Source: Pseudomonas asiatica (lineage in GTDB: Bacteria > Pseudomonadota > Gammaproteobacteria > Pseudomonadales > Pseudomonadaceae). From it: a DNA stretch of 64,000 bases. Made by a program: the position numbers and the translations under genes. Below the pieces are notes generated by a model. It did no database searches and was not told where the DNA came from. It worked only from the letters and a program-made list of their open reading frames with translations. This document shows positions 1 to 9,006 of the stretch, in pieces. Numbering within the stretch: position 1 is the stretch's first letter; each line of letters opens with the position of its first letter. Where the stretch lies: positions 558,001 through 622,000 of the forward strand of contig NZ_BLJF01000003.1 in NCBI RefSeq assembly GCF_009932335.1, in the 5' to 3' direction.

Positions 1-339
1 GAAGGCGTATTTGACCAGCCCGCTGCAGTCGAAGCCTTTCTTCGGGCTGCTGCCGCCCCAGACATAAGGGGTGCCGAGCACATTTACCGCGCGGCTGAGC
101 ACATCGCTGCTCTGCTTCGGCGACATGGCGGCGACTGGCGCACCGGGCACGCTGCGGCTGATGGCGGCATTGCTTGGGCGGGTGCGCAGCGCGGTCTGCT
201 TGACTGGTGCGTGTCTTACCGAGGCATTGGTGGTGTAGCCGGTAAAACCATTGGGAAGACGTTGCTCACGATTGGTGGCGTGGGCGGCCAGGGGCAATAA
301 TAGGCAGAGGGTCAGCCATGTCTTGAGTAAAGGCGGCAT
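1..339 (-). CDS. NlpC/P60 family cell-wall peptidase (partial, 3' end outside window)
   Basis: The minus strand encodes 113 residues running off the left edge. The start is ATG at 337-339, with an AAGAG ribosome site about 9 bases upstream. The protein opens with a signal peptide (MPPLLKTWLTLCLLLPLAAHA), then a Ser/Thr/Arg/Pro-rich linker. The start of an NlpC/P60 (C40) domain follows: GTPYVWGGSSPKKGFDCSGL, with the expected catalytic Cys in DCSG. Family members cleave peptide bonds in the stem peptides of murein. The catalytic His lies outside the window, so completeness cannot be judged. The gene is divergent from the TM2 gene to its right. Confidence 0.85.
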   Translation of the reverse strand, partial: MPPLLKTWLTLCLLLPLAAHATNREQRLPNGFTGYTTNASVRHAPVKQTALRTRPSNAAISRSVPGAPVAAMSPKQSSDVLSRAVNVLGTPYVWGGSSPKKGFDCSGLVKYAF

Positions 340-505
340 AGATGAAGCTCTTATGAATAGTTATGTGTTGGGCGCGCAACTTTATAACAGCTTTTTGATC
401 AATCTTTGATCCGTTGGTCGATTGTCCAGGTGCCGTACGTCGGCCTGCGACAAGAAAGTCACATTTTTTCTTAGAAAATTTTCGGATAACCCACGGGGGC
501 TATGA

Positions 506-925
506 ATGAACAGTTATCAACAGGGGGCGCCGTTTCACGACACCCACAGCAAGACCATTGGCTACCTGCTATGGATTTTCGGCTTTACCGGGTCGCATCG
601 TTTCTATTACGGCAAGCCCGTAACCGGCACCATCTGGTTCTTCACCCTGGGCCTGCTGGGCATCGGCTGGTTGATTGACCTGTTCCTGATCCCGTCCATG
701 GACCGTGAAGCTGACCTCCGGTTCCAGTCCGGGCGCATTGACTACAACATCGCCTGGATCCTGCTGACCTTCCTAGGGGTGTTTGGTCTGCACCGGCTGT
801 ATCAGGGCAAGTGGATCACCGCAATCATCTACTTCTTTACCGGCGGGCTGTTCCTGGTGGGGGTTCTGTATGACTTCTGGACGCTGAACAGCCAGGTTTC
901 CGAGCGGAATGCGGGGCGGGGTTGA
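506..925 (+). CDS. TM2 domain-containing membrane protein
   Basis: 139 residues with two copies of a TM2-like unit. Each has a short hydrophobic segment, a G-x-HRFY or G-LHRLY motif (GSHRFYYGK near residue 30, GLHRLYQGK near residue 92), then a second hydrophobic segment ending in a D-W/F-like turn (IDLFLIP, YDFWTL). About four membrane segments are expected. The start at 506 is preferred because it opens the long frame; an ATG at 502 is in another, short frame. A G-rich ribosome site (cgggggc) precedes it. The function of bacterial TM2 proteins is not established. The gene stands alone and is followed by a REP pair. Confidence 0.8.
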   Translation: MNSYQQGAPFHDTHSKTIGYLLWIFGFTGSHRFYYGKPVTGTIWFFTLGLLGIGWLIDLFLIPSMDREADLRFQSGRIDYNIAWILLTFLGVFGLHRLYQGKWITAIIYFFTGGLFLVGVLYDFWTLNSQVSERNAGRG

Positions 926-934
926 GTTCACATG

Positions 935-1062
935 GGGGCTGCTTTGCAGCCCTATCGCGACACAAGGCCGCTCCTACAGGGGGCGCGTAAACCCGACTTT
1001 CAGGTTTACCCGCACATTGTAGGAGCGGCCTTGTGTCGCGATAGGGGCGCAAAGCGCCCCCC
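935..1062. repeat. REP pair, 'cgcgacacaaggccgctcctaca' family
   Basis: Two inverted copies of a roughly 45-base REP sequence (atcgcgacacaaggccgctcctacag and its complement) flank a short spacer that itself holds the palindromic halves gggtaaacc-type. It lies between the convergent TM2 gene and the SPOR gene, the usual place for P. putida REP doublets. The outer ends are ggctgctttgcagcc-like and ggggcgcaaagcgcccc hairpins. Confidence 0.85.
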
Positions 1063-1071
1063 GAACGCAGG

Positions 1072-1770
1072 TTACTGACGGGTCTGCCGCTGTTGCAGCA
1101 GCAGGTTGCTGAAACCTGCCCCGGCCAACTGCTTCTGCGCCCCGGTCAGCTGCTCGCGGTTGCTGAACGGGCCCACTAGCACGCGGTACCAGGTTTCGTC
1201 CTTGACCGTGCCCGACTCTACCTTTACCGACTGCCCCAGCAGGATGATCTGCGCGCGCACCTTGTCAGCATCGGCCTGCTTGCGGAACGAGCCGGCCTGC
1301 AGGAAGAACTGGGTGGTCGCCGCCGGCTTGATGACTGGCGGTGCCGGTGGCGGTGTCTGGCCCATCAATGCTGCCTGGGCTCGCGCCGTGTCGATCTTTG
1401 CCGCTTCGGCTGGCGTCACCGGGGTCACCGGCTGGGCCGGGACGGGTGGTGTCTTCTCTGGTACGGCCTCCGGCGGCACGATCACCTCGGACTCCGGCAG
1501 CAGCGTGTAGAAGTCGTACTTCGGCTTCACAGGCTGCTGCGGAGTGGGCTGCGCCGACTTGCCGGCTTCGGCCACTTTGTCCGCTTTCTGCTGCTCCGGC
1601 TTGGTGCGCTTGATGTCTTCGCCACCAGGCTCGAGCTTCATCAGGAACACGATGAACGCGCCTACGGTCAGGCCGACCGCCAGCCATACCCAACCGGGAA
1701 TCGGCTGCTTGGCCGGCGCCGTCTGGCGGCTGGCGCCGCGTTTGGGTGCAGGTTTTTTCTTGGCAGCCAA
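1072..1770 (-). CDS. SPOR domain-containing protein (FtsN-like)
   Basis: 232 residues. There is a basic N-terminal tail (AAKKKPAPKRGASRQ), one membrane segment near residues 27-45 (PGWVWLAVGLTVGAFIVFLM), a Pro/Glu/Lys-rich periplasmic linker, and a C-terminal SPOR domain from about residue 150 (QFFLQAGSFRKQADADKVRA ... WYRVLVGPF). SPOR domains bind denuded glycan strands at the septum, so a cell division or envelope role is likely. The start is TTG at 1768-1770, directly after the argS stop; later ATG codons would remove the membrane anchor. It is transcribed behind argS, with which it is probably co-expressed. Confidence 0.85.
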   Translation of the reverse strand: MAAKKKPAPKRGASRQTAPAKQPIPGWVWLAVGLTVGAFIVFLMKLEPGGEDIKRTKPEQQKADKVAEAGKSAQPTPQQPVKPKYDFYTLLPESEVIVPPEAVPEKTPPVPAQPVTPVTPAEAAKIDTARAQAALMGQTPPPAPPVIKPAATTQFFLQAGSFRKQADADKVRAQIILLGQSVKVESGTVKDETWYRVLVGPFSNREQLTGAQKQLAGAGFSNLLLQQRQTRQ

Positions 1771-1771
1771 C

Positions 1772-3508
1772 TTACATGCGCTCCAGGGTTTCCAGGCCGA
1801 GCAGTTCCAGACCTTGCTTGAGGGTGCGGCCGGTCAGGGCCGCCAGGCGCAGGCGGCTCTGCTGCTGCTGCGGGGTTTCGGCGGCAAGGATCGGGCAGTT
1901 CTCGTAGAAGCTGGAGAACAGGCCGGCCAGGTCGTACAGGTAGCTGCACAGCACGTGCGGCGTGCCCTTGTCGGCGACGTTGTTGAGGATTTCGCCAAAC
2001 TGCGCCAGGCGCGCGGCCAGGTCCTGCTCGTGGGCAGCCTGCAGCACGATGTTGCCGTCGACTTCATCGAAGCCCTTGCCCAGTTTGCGGAATACGCCGG
2101 CCACGCGGGTGTAGGCGTACAGCAGGTAAGGCGCGGTGTTGCCTTCGAAGTTGAGCATCAGCTCGAAGTTGAAGCTGTAGTCGCTGGTGCGGTGCTTGGA
2201 CAGGTCGGCGTACTTCACTGCGCCGATGCCAACCACTTCGCCGATGTGGCGCAGTTCTTCGTCGGCCAGGCTCGGGTTCTTTTCCTTGACCAGCGCGTAG
2301 GCGCGTTCCTTGGCCTCGGTGAGCAGGTCGATCAGCTTCACGGTACCGCCGTCACGGGTCTTGAACGGGCGGCCGTCGGCACCGTTCATGGTGCCGAAGC
2401 CCATGTGCTCCATCTGCATCGGGTGGCCCACGAAGCCTGCGCGGCGTGCAACTTCGAACACCTGGTTGAAGTGCAGGGCCTGGCGCTGGTCGACGAAGTA
2501 CAGGGCGCGGTCTGCCTTGAGCACGTTGCTGCGGTAGCGCACGGCAGCCAGGTCGGTGGTGGCGTACAGGTAGCCGCCGTCGGCCTTCTGCACGATCACC
2601 GGCAGTGGCTCGCCTTCGCTGTTCTTGAACTCGTCGAGGAACACGCACTGGGCGCCCTGGTCTTCGACCAGCAGCCCCTTGGCCTTGAGGTCGGCGACCA
2701 CGTTGGCCAGGTCGTCGTTGTAGGCGCTTTCACCCATCACGTCGGCCATGGTCAGCTTGACGTTGAGCAGCTCGTAGGTCTTCTGGCAGTGCGACAGCGA
2801 AATGTCCTTGAAACGCGTCCACAGGGCCATGCAGTCCGGGTCGCCGGCCTGCAGCTTGACCACCAGGCCGCGGGCGCGGGTGGCGAATTCTTCGGATTCG
2901 TCGAAGCGCTTCTTGGCGGCGCGATAGAAGTTTTCCAGGTCCGACAGCTCGTCGCTGGTGATCGGGTTTTCTTCCAGGTAGGCCAGCAGCATGCCGAACT
3001 GGGTGCCCCAGTCGCCCACGTGGTTCTGGCGGATCACGTCATCGCCGAGGAACTCCAGCACGCGCGCCACGCTGTCACCGATGATGGTCGAACGCAGGTG
3101 GCCGACGTGCATCTCCTTGGCCAGGTTGGGTGCCGACATGTCGATCACAACCTTTTGCGCAGGGCCGGCCTTGCGCGCGCCCAGGTGGGCGTCGGCCAGT
3201 GCGGCATCCAGGCGGTTGGCCAGGGCGTCGGTGTTCTGGAAGAAGTTGAGGAAGCCGGGGCCGGCGATCTCGACCTTGCTGATGTCGGCGCTGGCCGGCA
3301 GGGCATTGATCAGTTTCTCGGCCAGGTCGCGCGGCTTCATGCCGGCCGGCTTGGCCAGCATCATGGCGATGTTGCTGGCGAAGTCGCCGTGGGTCTTGTC
3401 CCGGGCGTTTTCCACCTGGATCGCCGGCGACAGCCCTTCAGGCAGCACACCGTCGGTGACGAGTTGGGTGAGGGCTTGCTGGATCAGCTGGCGAATGGTG
3501 TCTTTCAT
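1772..3508 (-). CDS. argS: Arginyl-tRNA synthetase
   Basis: 578 residues, the normal size of bacterial ArgRS. It charges tRNA-Arg with arginine in the cytoplasm. The class I signature appears as [13 protein letters not shown] near residue 130 (HIGH-like), preceded by the N-terminal Add1-type domain. The C-terminal DALR anticodon-binding part begins around residue 460 ([10 protein letters not shown]...) and ends in GLETLERM. The start is ATG at 3506-3508, with AAGAGAT a few bases upstream. The SPOR gene follows immediately, its TTG start touching the argS stop. Confidence 0.97.
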   Translation of the reverse strand: MKDTIRQLIQQALTQLVTDGVLPEGLSPAIQVENARDKTHGDFASNIAMMLAKPAGMKPRDLAEKLINALPASADISKVEIAGPGFLNFFQNTDALANRLDAALADAHLGARKAGPAQKVVIDMSAPNLAKEMHVGHLRSTIIGDSVARVLEFLGDDVIRQNHVGDWGTQFGMLLAYLEENPITSDELSDLENFYRAAKKRFDESEEFATRARGLVVKLQAGDPDCMALWTRFKDISLSHCQKTYELLNVKLTMADVMGESAYNDDLANVVADLKAKGLLVEDQGAQCVFLDEFKNSEGEPLPVIVQKADGGYLYATTDLAAVRYRSNVLKADRALYFVDQRQALHFNQVFEVARRAGFVGHPMQMEHMGFGTMNGADGRPFKTRDGGTVKLIDLLTEAKERAYALVKEKNPSLADEELRHIGEVVGIGAVKYADLSKHRTSDYSFNFELMLNFEGNTAPYLLYAYTRVAGVFRKLGKGFDEVDGNIVLQAAHEQDLAARLAQFGEILNNVADKGTPHVLCSYLYDLAGLFSSFYENCPILAAETPQQQQSRLRLAALTGRTLKQGLELLGLETLERM

Positions 3509-3640
3509 GGGGATCTCTTTTCGACCGCAAGCGCGGTGGAGCGCTTGGATGCGCAGGTGGAAAAACTGGGCATTATCCGTGGCTGGGGGCGGGTTGCCAA
3601 CCTTTGGGGTGCAACCATCAAGGGTTCCATGTTGTGTTCG

Positions 3641-3720
3641 AGGGCCTCATCGCCGGCAAGCCAGCTCCCACAGAAGAGTGCGCGCAACCTGTGGGAGCTG
3701 GCTTGCCGGCGATGAGGCCG
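3641..3720. repeat. REP pair, 'atcgccggcaagccagctcccaca' family
   Basis: Head-to-head inverted copies (ctcatcgccggcaagccagctcccacag, and its complement ctgtgggagctggcttgccggcgatgag) separated by about 20 bases, between priA and argS. This is a second REP family, distinct in core sequence from the one at 935-1062. Confidence 0.85.
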
Positions 3721-3726
3721 GTCGAT

Positions 3727-5946
3727 TCAGTACAGGTCTACCGGGTCGACATCCAGCGACCACCGCACCTGGCGCCCGCTCGGCATCTGCTCCAACACTA
3801 GCAACCAGGCGCTGATCAGTCGATGCAAAGGCGCCCGGGTATTGGCCTGTATCAACAGTTGTGCGCGGAAGCGCCCGGCGCGGCGCTCCATCGGTGCTGG
3901 CACCGGCCCCAGCAGCTCGATGCCGGGCAGGCGCTGTTCGGCCACCAGGCGCTCGGCGGCGGCGCAGGCCTCGTCGAGGAAACCTTCGGCCTGTCCGGGC
4001 TTGTGCGCTTCGGCGCGCAGCAGCGCCAGGTGCGAGTAAGGCGGCAGCCCGGCGGCGCGGCGTTCGTCCAGGGCCTGCTCGGCGAAGGCGAAGTAGCCCT
4101 GCTCGGTAAGCTGCACCAGCAGTGGATGGTCGGCCAGGTGGGTCTGGATGATGACCTTGCCGGGCTCTTCGGCCCGCCCGGCCCGACCGGCAACCTGCAC
4201 GATCAGCTGTGCCATGCGTTCGCTGGCGCGGAAATCGCCGGAGAACAGCCCGCCATCGGCATCGAGGATGGCCACCAGGGTCACCCGCGGGAAGTGATGG
4301 CCCTTGGCGAGCATCTGGGTGCCGACAAGGATGCTCGGCTGGCCGCGCTGGATGGTGCTGAACAGGTTGTGCATGGCGTCCTTGCGCGCGGTGCTGTCGC
4401 GGTCCACACGCAGGATCGGGTAATCCGGGAACAGCACTTTCAGGCGCTCCTCGGCGCGCTCGGTGCCGGCGCCGACCGGGCGCAGGTCAACGTGGTTGCA
4501 CTGCGGGCACTGCTGCGGCAGGCGCTCGTCATAGCCACAATGGTGGCAACGCAGCACGCCGGAGCGCTGGTGCACGGTCATGCGCGCATCGCAGCGCGGG
4601 CATTCGGACAGCCAGCCACAATCGTGGCACAGCAAGGTCGGGGCGAAACCGCGGCGGTTGAGGAACACTAGTACTTGCTGGCCCGCTTCCAGGGTTTGGC
4701 GGATGGCTTGCTGCAGTGGGCCGCTGATGCCGCTGTCCAGCGGCAGGCTCTTCACATCCAGGCGCAGCATGCGTGGCGGGCGGGCACCGCCGGCACGCTG
4801 GTTCATGCGCAGCAGGCGGTAGCGACCGGTCAGGGCGTTGTGCAGGGTTTCCAGCGATGGCGTGGCAGAACCGAGCAGGATCGGGACGTTTTCCTGGTGG
4901 GCACGTACCAGCGCCAGGTCGCGGGCGTGATAGCGCAGGCCTTCCTGCTGTTTATAGGAGCCGTCGTGCTCCTCGTCGATGATGATCAGGCCGGGGTTCT
5001 TCATCGGCGTGAACAGTGCCGAGCGGGTGCCGATGATGATGTCGGCCTCGCCGTCCCGGGCTGCCAGCCAGGCATCCAGGCGTTCGCGGTCGTTCACCGC
5101 CGAATGCAGCAGGGCGATGCGGGCGTTGAAGCGTTGCTCGAAGCGGGCCAGGGTCTGCGGGCCGAGGTTGATCTCCGGGATCAGCACCAGGGCCTGCTTG
5201 CCGGCTTCCAGTGTTTCGCGGATCAGTTGCAGGTAGACCTCGGTCTTGCCGCTGCCGGTGACACCGGCCAGCAGAAAGGCGCCAAAGCCGCCAAAGCCTT
5301 CGCGCACGGCGTCGAATGCTTCGCGTTGCTCTTCGTTGAGCGGCAGTTCCGGCTGTGCCAGCCAGTGTTCGTGGCGAAGTGCCGGCAGATGGCGGCGGAC
5401 CTCGATCTGCACCAGGTCCTTGGCCAGCAGCAGGTCGAGGCTGTCCTTGTTCAGATTGAGCTTGGCCAGCAGGCTGTGGGCCACGCCATGCGGGTGCTGG
5501 GCCAGGGTCTTGAGGGCATCGCGCTGGCGCGGAGCGCGGGCGATGCGCGGGTCTTCCAGGCGGGCGCCGGGGGCGACGTGCCAGAAGCGCTCCTGGCGCA
5601 TCTCGGCAGGTTCGCCTTGGCGCAGCAGGGTCGGCAAGGCCCAGCTCAGCGTGTCACCCAGGCTGTGCTGGTAATACTGGGCGGTCCACAAGCACAACTT
5701 GAACAGCGACGGCGGGATCGGTGATACCGGGTCGAGCAGGGCGCTGGCCGGCTTGAGCTTGTCGGCGGGCACTTCGCTCTGCTCGCACACCTCCACCAGC
5801 ACGCCGATCATTTCGCGGCGGCCGAATGGCACGCGAATGCGCATGCCCGGAGTCAAGGCCTGGCGTGCCATGCTTGCCGGCGCCTTGTAGTCGAACAGGC
5901 GACGCAGCGGGGAGGGCAGGGCAAGGCGCAGGATGACGTCGGACAC
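3727..5946 (-). CDS. priA: Primosomal replication protein N' (PriA helicase)
   Basis: 739 residues, full length for PriA, the 3'-5' DNA helicase that restarts stalled replication forks. An N-terminal DNA-binding domain is followed by Walker A (AGVTGSGKTEVY, about residue 228) and a DEEH Walker B (IIDEEHDGSYKQQEG). Zinc-binding cysteines lie between the helicase lobes (CHDCGWLSECPRCD ... CHHCGYDERLPQQCPQC). Motif VI is VAGRAGRAEEPG. The start is GTG at 5944-5946; no upstream ATG keeps the known N-terminus (MSDVILRLALPSPL). It is divergent from rpmE. Confidence 0.97.
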   Translation of the reverse strand: MSDVILRLALPSPLRRLFDYKAPASMARQALTPGMRIRVPFGRREMIGVLVEVCEQSEVPADKLKPASALLDPVSPIPPSLFKLCLWTAQYYQHSLGDTLSWALPTLLRQGEPAEMRQERFWHVAPGARLEDPRIARAPRQRDALKTLAQHPHGVAHSLLAKLNLNKDSLDLLLAKDLVQIEVRRHLPALRHEHWLAQPELPLNEEQREAFDAVREGFGGFGAFLLAGVTGSGKTEVYLQLIRETLEAGKQALVLIPEINLGPQTLARFEQRFNARIALLHSAVNDRERLDAWLAARDGEADIIIGTRSALFTPMKNPGLIIIDEEHDGSYKQQEGLRYHARDLALVRAHQENVPILLGSATPSLETLHNALTGRYRLLRMNQRAGGARPPRMLRLDVKSLPLDSGISGPLQQAIRQTLEAGQQVLVFLNRRGFAPTLLCHDCGWLSECPRCDARMTVHQRSGVLRCHHCGYDERLPQQCPQCNHVDLRPVGAGTERAEERLKVLFPDYPILRVDRDSTARKDAMHNLFSTIQRGQPSILVGTQMLAKGHHFPRVTLVAILDADGGLFSGDFRASERMAQLIVQVAGRAGRAEEPGKVIIQTHLADHPLLVQLTEQGYFAFAEQALDERRAAGLPPYSHLALLRAEAHKPGQAEGFLDEACAAAERLVAEQRLPGIELLGPVPAPMERRAGRFRAQLLIQANTRAPLHRLISAWLLVLEQMPSGRQVRWSLDVDPVDLY

Positions 5947-6015
5947 GCGGAAAGTCTCGGAGGGCGTTTCAAAGACTGGCGAGCCTAGCAGACGACGGTC
6001 GGTGCAAGCGACAAC

Positions 6016-6043
6016 TTGCGTTGGCGTGATGCTCTGGTATTAT
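6016..6043 (+). promoter_or_regulatory. Probable sigma70 promoter of rpmE
   Basis: TTGCGT at 6016-6021 and TATTAT at 6038-6043 with a 16-base spacer, about 70 bases before the rpmE start and in the gap between divergent priA and rpmE. This is a consensus match only. Confidence 0.5.
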
Positions 6044-6113
6044 TCGCCGCCTAATTACGTGCGGTATTCAACAATTGGTGTTGGGTGGCGGCACGCAGCT
6101 CGAGGAAGTGACC

Positions 6114-6329
6114 ATGAAAGCAGATATTCATCCGAACTACGAAGTAGTTGCAGTCACCTGCAGCTGCGGCAACAAGTTTGAAACCCGTTCGACCCTGGGC
6201 AGCACCCTGGCGATCGACGTTTGCAACCTGTGCCACCCGTTCTACACCGGTAAGCAGAAAGTCCTGGACACCGGTGGTCGCGTACAGAAGTTCGCCGATC
6301 GCTTCGGTATGTTCGGTACCAAGAAGTAA
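6114..6329 (+). CDS. rpmE: 50S ribosomal protein L31 (zinc-binding type)
   Basis: 71 residues beginning [19 protein letters not shown]. Zinc ligands CSCG (residues 16 and 18) and CNLCHP are kept, so this is the C+ form rather than the zinc-independent paralogue. The tail [17 protein letters not shown] is typical of L31. The start is ATG at 6114, with a GAGGAAG ribosome site just upstream; an in-frame upstream start at 6075 is disfavoured because L31 begins MK.DIHP. An intrinsic terminator-like hairpin lies 40 bases past the stop, inside the next gene. Confidence 0.96.
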   Translation: MKADIHPNYEVVAVTCSCGNKFETRSTLGSTLAIDVCNLCHPFYTGKQKVLDTGGRVQKFADRFGMFGTKK

Positions 6330-6331
6330 TC

Positions 6332-7153
6332 ATGCGCATGGCGAACCCCTCGGGTTTCGCATTGCTGCAAAAAAAGGCGCCCCTTGTGGGCGCCTTTTTT
6401 ATGGGCGTCATCTGGCAATTCCCGGCCCTGGCGTTCTGCCCGCTACCAGGCAGCCCTCAGCAGGTGGCGGTGCGCCAGGTGGTCGATGGCGATACCTTGC
6501 GCCTGGTCGATGGCCGCAGCGTGCGATTGATCGGCATCAATGCCCCGGAAATCGGCCGTAACGGGCGCACTAGCGAACCCTATGCCGAGGCCGCCAGGCA
6601 GCGTTTGCAAGCTTTGGTCAAAGCCAGCGACGGGCGTGTAGGGCTGGAGCCGGGCGTCGAGTCCAAGGACAAATACGGCCGCACGCTGGCGCATATCTAC
6701 GGGCGCAATGGCGACAATATCGAAGCACAGCTGCTCAGCGAGGGCTTGGGCTATCGCGTCGCGGTTGCCCCCAATGTGCGCCTCAGCGCTTGCCAGCAGC
6801 TTGCCGAGCAGGCTGCGCGCAAGGCTGGCTCCGGGCTGTGGCGTCGTTCGCCGGTGGTGCGTGCCGGGGATGTCCGGCAGTCGGGTTTCGCGGTCATTGC
6901 GGGCCGCATCGAAGGCGTGGAGCGCAACCGTGGCGGGGTCTGGCTGAACCTGGACGGTGCGGTGGTGCTGCAGGTTCCCGCTCGTCTGCAGCGCAACTTC
7001 CCCGCCAGCTTCTTCGATAACCTCAAGGGACGCCAAGTCGAGGCGCGTGGCTGGGTGCTGGATCGTTCCCGCAAGGGCGGCCTCAAGCCCGGGCAGCGAC
7101 GTTGGCTGTTGCCGTTGACCGATCCGAGCATGTTGGAGCGCATTTCAGGCTAA
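6332..7153 (+). CDS. Secreted thermonuclease-like (SNase-fold) protein
   Basis: 273 residues from ATG 6332, two bases after the rpmE stop, with AAGAAG upstream. An SNase fold starts near residue 48: VVDGDTLRLVDGRSVRLIGI, then NAPE, with KYGRTLAHIY further on, matching the Staphylococcal nuclease family of Ca-dependent sugar-nonspecific nucleases. A C-terminal extension of about 100 residues (from about 175, AGDVRQSGFAVIAGRIEGVE) is OB-like and of unknown role. With the 6332 start, the N-terminus reads as a signal peptide (LLQKK then APLVGAFFMGVIWQFPALA). Starting at ATG 6401 would leave no room for a ribosome site, because that ATG abuts the terminator T-run. Confidence 0.8.
   Translation: MRMANPSGFALLQKKAPLVGAFFMGVIWQFPALAFCPLPGSPQQVAVRQVVDGDTLRLVDGRSVRLIGINAPEIGRNGRTSEPYAEAARQRLQALVKASDGRVGLEPGVESKDKYGRTLAHIYGRNGDNIEAQLLSEGLGYRVAVAPNVRLSACQQLAEQAARKAGSGLWRRSPVVRAGDVRQSGFAVIAGRIEGVERNRGGVWLNLDGAVVLQVPARLQRNFPASFFDNLKGRQVEARGWVLDRSRKGGLKPGQRRWLLPLTDPSMLERISG
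6369..6400 (+). terminator. Intrinsic terminator of rpmE, inside the nuclease reading frame
   Basis: An A-run, then GGCGCCC-CTTGT-GGGCGCC, then six T. It has the full form of a rho-independent terminator, about 45 bases after rpmE. It also codes for residues 13-23 of the downstream nuclease when that is read from 6332. Confidence 0.8.
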
Positions 7154-7330
7154 AAGATGTAGACATTTCGCTATTGGATTGTACACACTGTTAGGCGTAT
7201 GCCCCGTGGGTTATAGCGTAAAGTCGTAGGCTAAAGGCCTTGACACAAGTGACCGACCAGTCTTGTGGCTCCCCGGCTCTTTGCGTATCCTCGGCGGTCC
7301 GTCAGAACAGTAAATAGCGGAATGCCCACC

Positions 7331-8599
7331 ATGTCAGACCTGAAAACCGCCGCTCTCGAATATCACGCTCAACCTCGTCCGGGGAAACTGAGCGTCGAAC
7401 TCTCCAAGCCCACAGCCACCGCCCGTGACCTCGCCCTGGCCTACAGCCCAGGTGTTGCTGAGCCCGTGCGTGAAATCGGCCGTGATCCAGAGCTGGCTTA
7501 CAAATACACCGGCAAAGGCAACCTGGTTGCGGTGATTTCCGATGGCACCGCCATCCTCGGTCTGGGTGACCTCGGCCCACTGGCTTCCAAGCCGGTCATG
7601 GAAGGCAAGGGTGTTCTGTTCAAGCGTTTCGCCGGTATCGACGTGTTCGACATCGAAGTGGAGTCGGAAAGCCCGCAGGCGTTCATCGACACCGTTCGCC
7701 GCATCTCGATCACCTTCGGTGGCATCAACCTCGAAGACATCAAGGCGCCTGAGTGCTTCGAAATCGAGCGCACCCTGATCGAACAGTGCGACATCCCGGT
7801 ATTCCACGATGACCAGCACGGTACCGCCATCGTGACCGCTGCCGGCATGATCAACGCCCTGGAAATCGCCGGCAAGAAGCTGGAAAACGCCAAGATCGTC
7901 TGCCTGGGTGCCGGCGCTGCCGCCATCTCCTGCATGAAGCTGCTGGTAAGCATGGGTGCCAAGGTCGAAAACATTTACATGATCGACCGCAGCGGCGTGA
8001 TCCACGCTGGCCGTGACGACCTGAACCAGTACAAGGCGCAGTTCGCCCACGCCACCGACAAGCGTACCCTGGCTGACGCCCTCGACGGTGCCGACGTGTT
8101 CGTAGGCCTGTCCGGCCCGAACCTGCTGAGCGCCGAAGGCCTGAAGTCGATGGCTGCCAACCCGATCGTGTTCGCCTGCTCGAACCCGGACCCGGAAATC
8201 TCGCCAGAGCTGGCGCATGCCACTCGCAGCGACGTGATCATGGCTACCGGTCGTTCCGACTACCCGAACCAGGTCAACAACGTACTGGGCTTCCCGTTCA
8301 TCTTCCGTGGTGCCCTGGACGTTCGCGCCAAGCGCATCAACGAAGAAATGAAAATCGCCGCCGCCATCGCCCTGAAAGATCTGGCAAAGCTGCCAGTGCC
8401 GAAGGAAGTGTGCGACGCCTACGGCGTACAGGCTCTGGAATTTGGTCGTGAGTACATCATTCCGAAGCCGTTGGACGCACGCCTGATCACCGTCGTTTCC
8501 GACGCTGTGGCCAAGGCCGCCATCGAATCCGGCGTGGCAACCCTGCCGTATCCGAAGCACTACCCGCTGACCAGCGTGGATGACGTGTTCAAAGGCTGA
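7331..8599 (+). CDS. maeB: NADP-type malic enzyme
   Basis: 422 residues, the short malic enzyme without a phosphotransacetylase domain. It oxidatively decarboxylates malate to pyruvate. The malic N-terminal domain covers SPGVAEPVREI (near residue 40), DGTAILGLGDLG and FDIEVES. The divalent metal site is VFHDDQHGTAI, and the nucleotide-binding fold is VCLGAGAAAISCMKLL (near residue 195). The start is MSDLKT at 7331; an in-frame ATG three codons upstream (7322) is the alternative, and a GTG at 7265 is unlikely. A strong terminator follows. Cofactor preference is inferred from family habit, not visible here. Confidence 0.93.
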   Translation: MSDLKTAALEYHAQPRPGKLSVELSKPTATARDLALAYSPGVAEPVREIGRDPELAYKYTGKGNLVAVISDGTAILGLGDLGPLASKPVMEGKGVLFKRFAGIDVFDIEVESESPQAFIDTVRRISITFGGINLEDIKAPECFEIERTLIEQCDIPVFHDDQHGTAIVTAAGMINALEIAGKKLENAKIVCLGAGAAAISCMKLLVSMGAKVENIYMIDRSGVIHAGRDDLNQYKAQFAHATDKRTLADALDGADVFVGLSGPNLLSAEGLKSMAANPIVFACSNPDPEISPELAHATRSDVIMATGRSDYPNQVNNVLGFPFIFRGALDVRAKRINEEMKIAAAIALKDLAKLPVPKEVCDAYGVQALEFGREYIIPKPLDARLITVVSDAVAKAAIESGVATLPYPKHYPLTSVDDVFKG

Positions 8600-8616
8600 T
8601 TGCTGCCTGGCGACAC

Positions 8617-8652
8617 AAAAAAGCCCCGGCTCGTATGAGCCGGGGCTTTTTG
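8617..8652 (+). terminator. Intrinsic terminator of maeB
   Basis: A6, stem AGCCCCGGCTC / GAGCCGGGGCT with loop GTAT, then T5. It begins about 17 bases after the maeB stop. Confidence 0.9.
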
Positions 8653-8717
8653 TTTGCCGTTGTGAAGGATGTGTCAGGGCTGCTGGTGTTTGCCATGGCA
8701 AATTTGTCGCCTATGAG

Positions 8718-8967
8718 ATCGAGCGCCGCCCGCGCGGCGCTTCGCGGCACAAGGCCGCTCCCACATTTGTTGCAACGTGCCGAACCTGTCAGGCCATGGT
8801 TGCCCGCCTTAGTGCATGGTTTTAGCCAGACGGGGCGGCATCAATGCCCACCTTGAAATCCAGTCATGCCAACAAGGCTGACAACCATGGCCTCACAGAC
8901 ATGGCCACGTTGCAACAAATGTGGGAGCGGCCTTGTGCCGCGAAGCGCCGCGCGGGCGGCGCTCGAT
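8718..8967. repeat. Long inverted repeat: REP doublet with 62-bp perfect arms
   Basis: 8718-8779 and 8906-8967 are exact reverse complements over 62 bases. A further 12-base pair of arms lies inside (8791-8802 with 8882-8893, core aggccatggttg) and weak pairing continues inward. Each arm carries the REP core gcggcacaaggccgctcccacat plus gttgcaacgtg and a GC-rich cgccgcccgcgcggcg end. It fills the gap between convergent maeB and mrcA. No gene is supported in 8653-9006. Confidence 0.9.
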
Positions 8968-9006
8968 TTACGCGCCCACGCAAAAACCTGAGACAAGCAC
9001 CTGCCG

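Noticed and set aside
1544..3715. Plus-strand open frame of about 720 codons opposite argS
   Set aside because: Antisense shadow of argS and the SPOR gene; repetitive Val/Gln/His/Gly composition and no recognisable domain.
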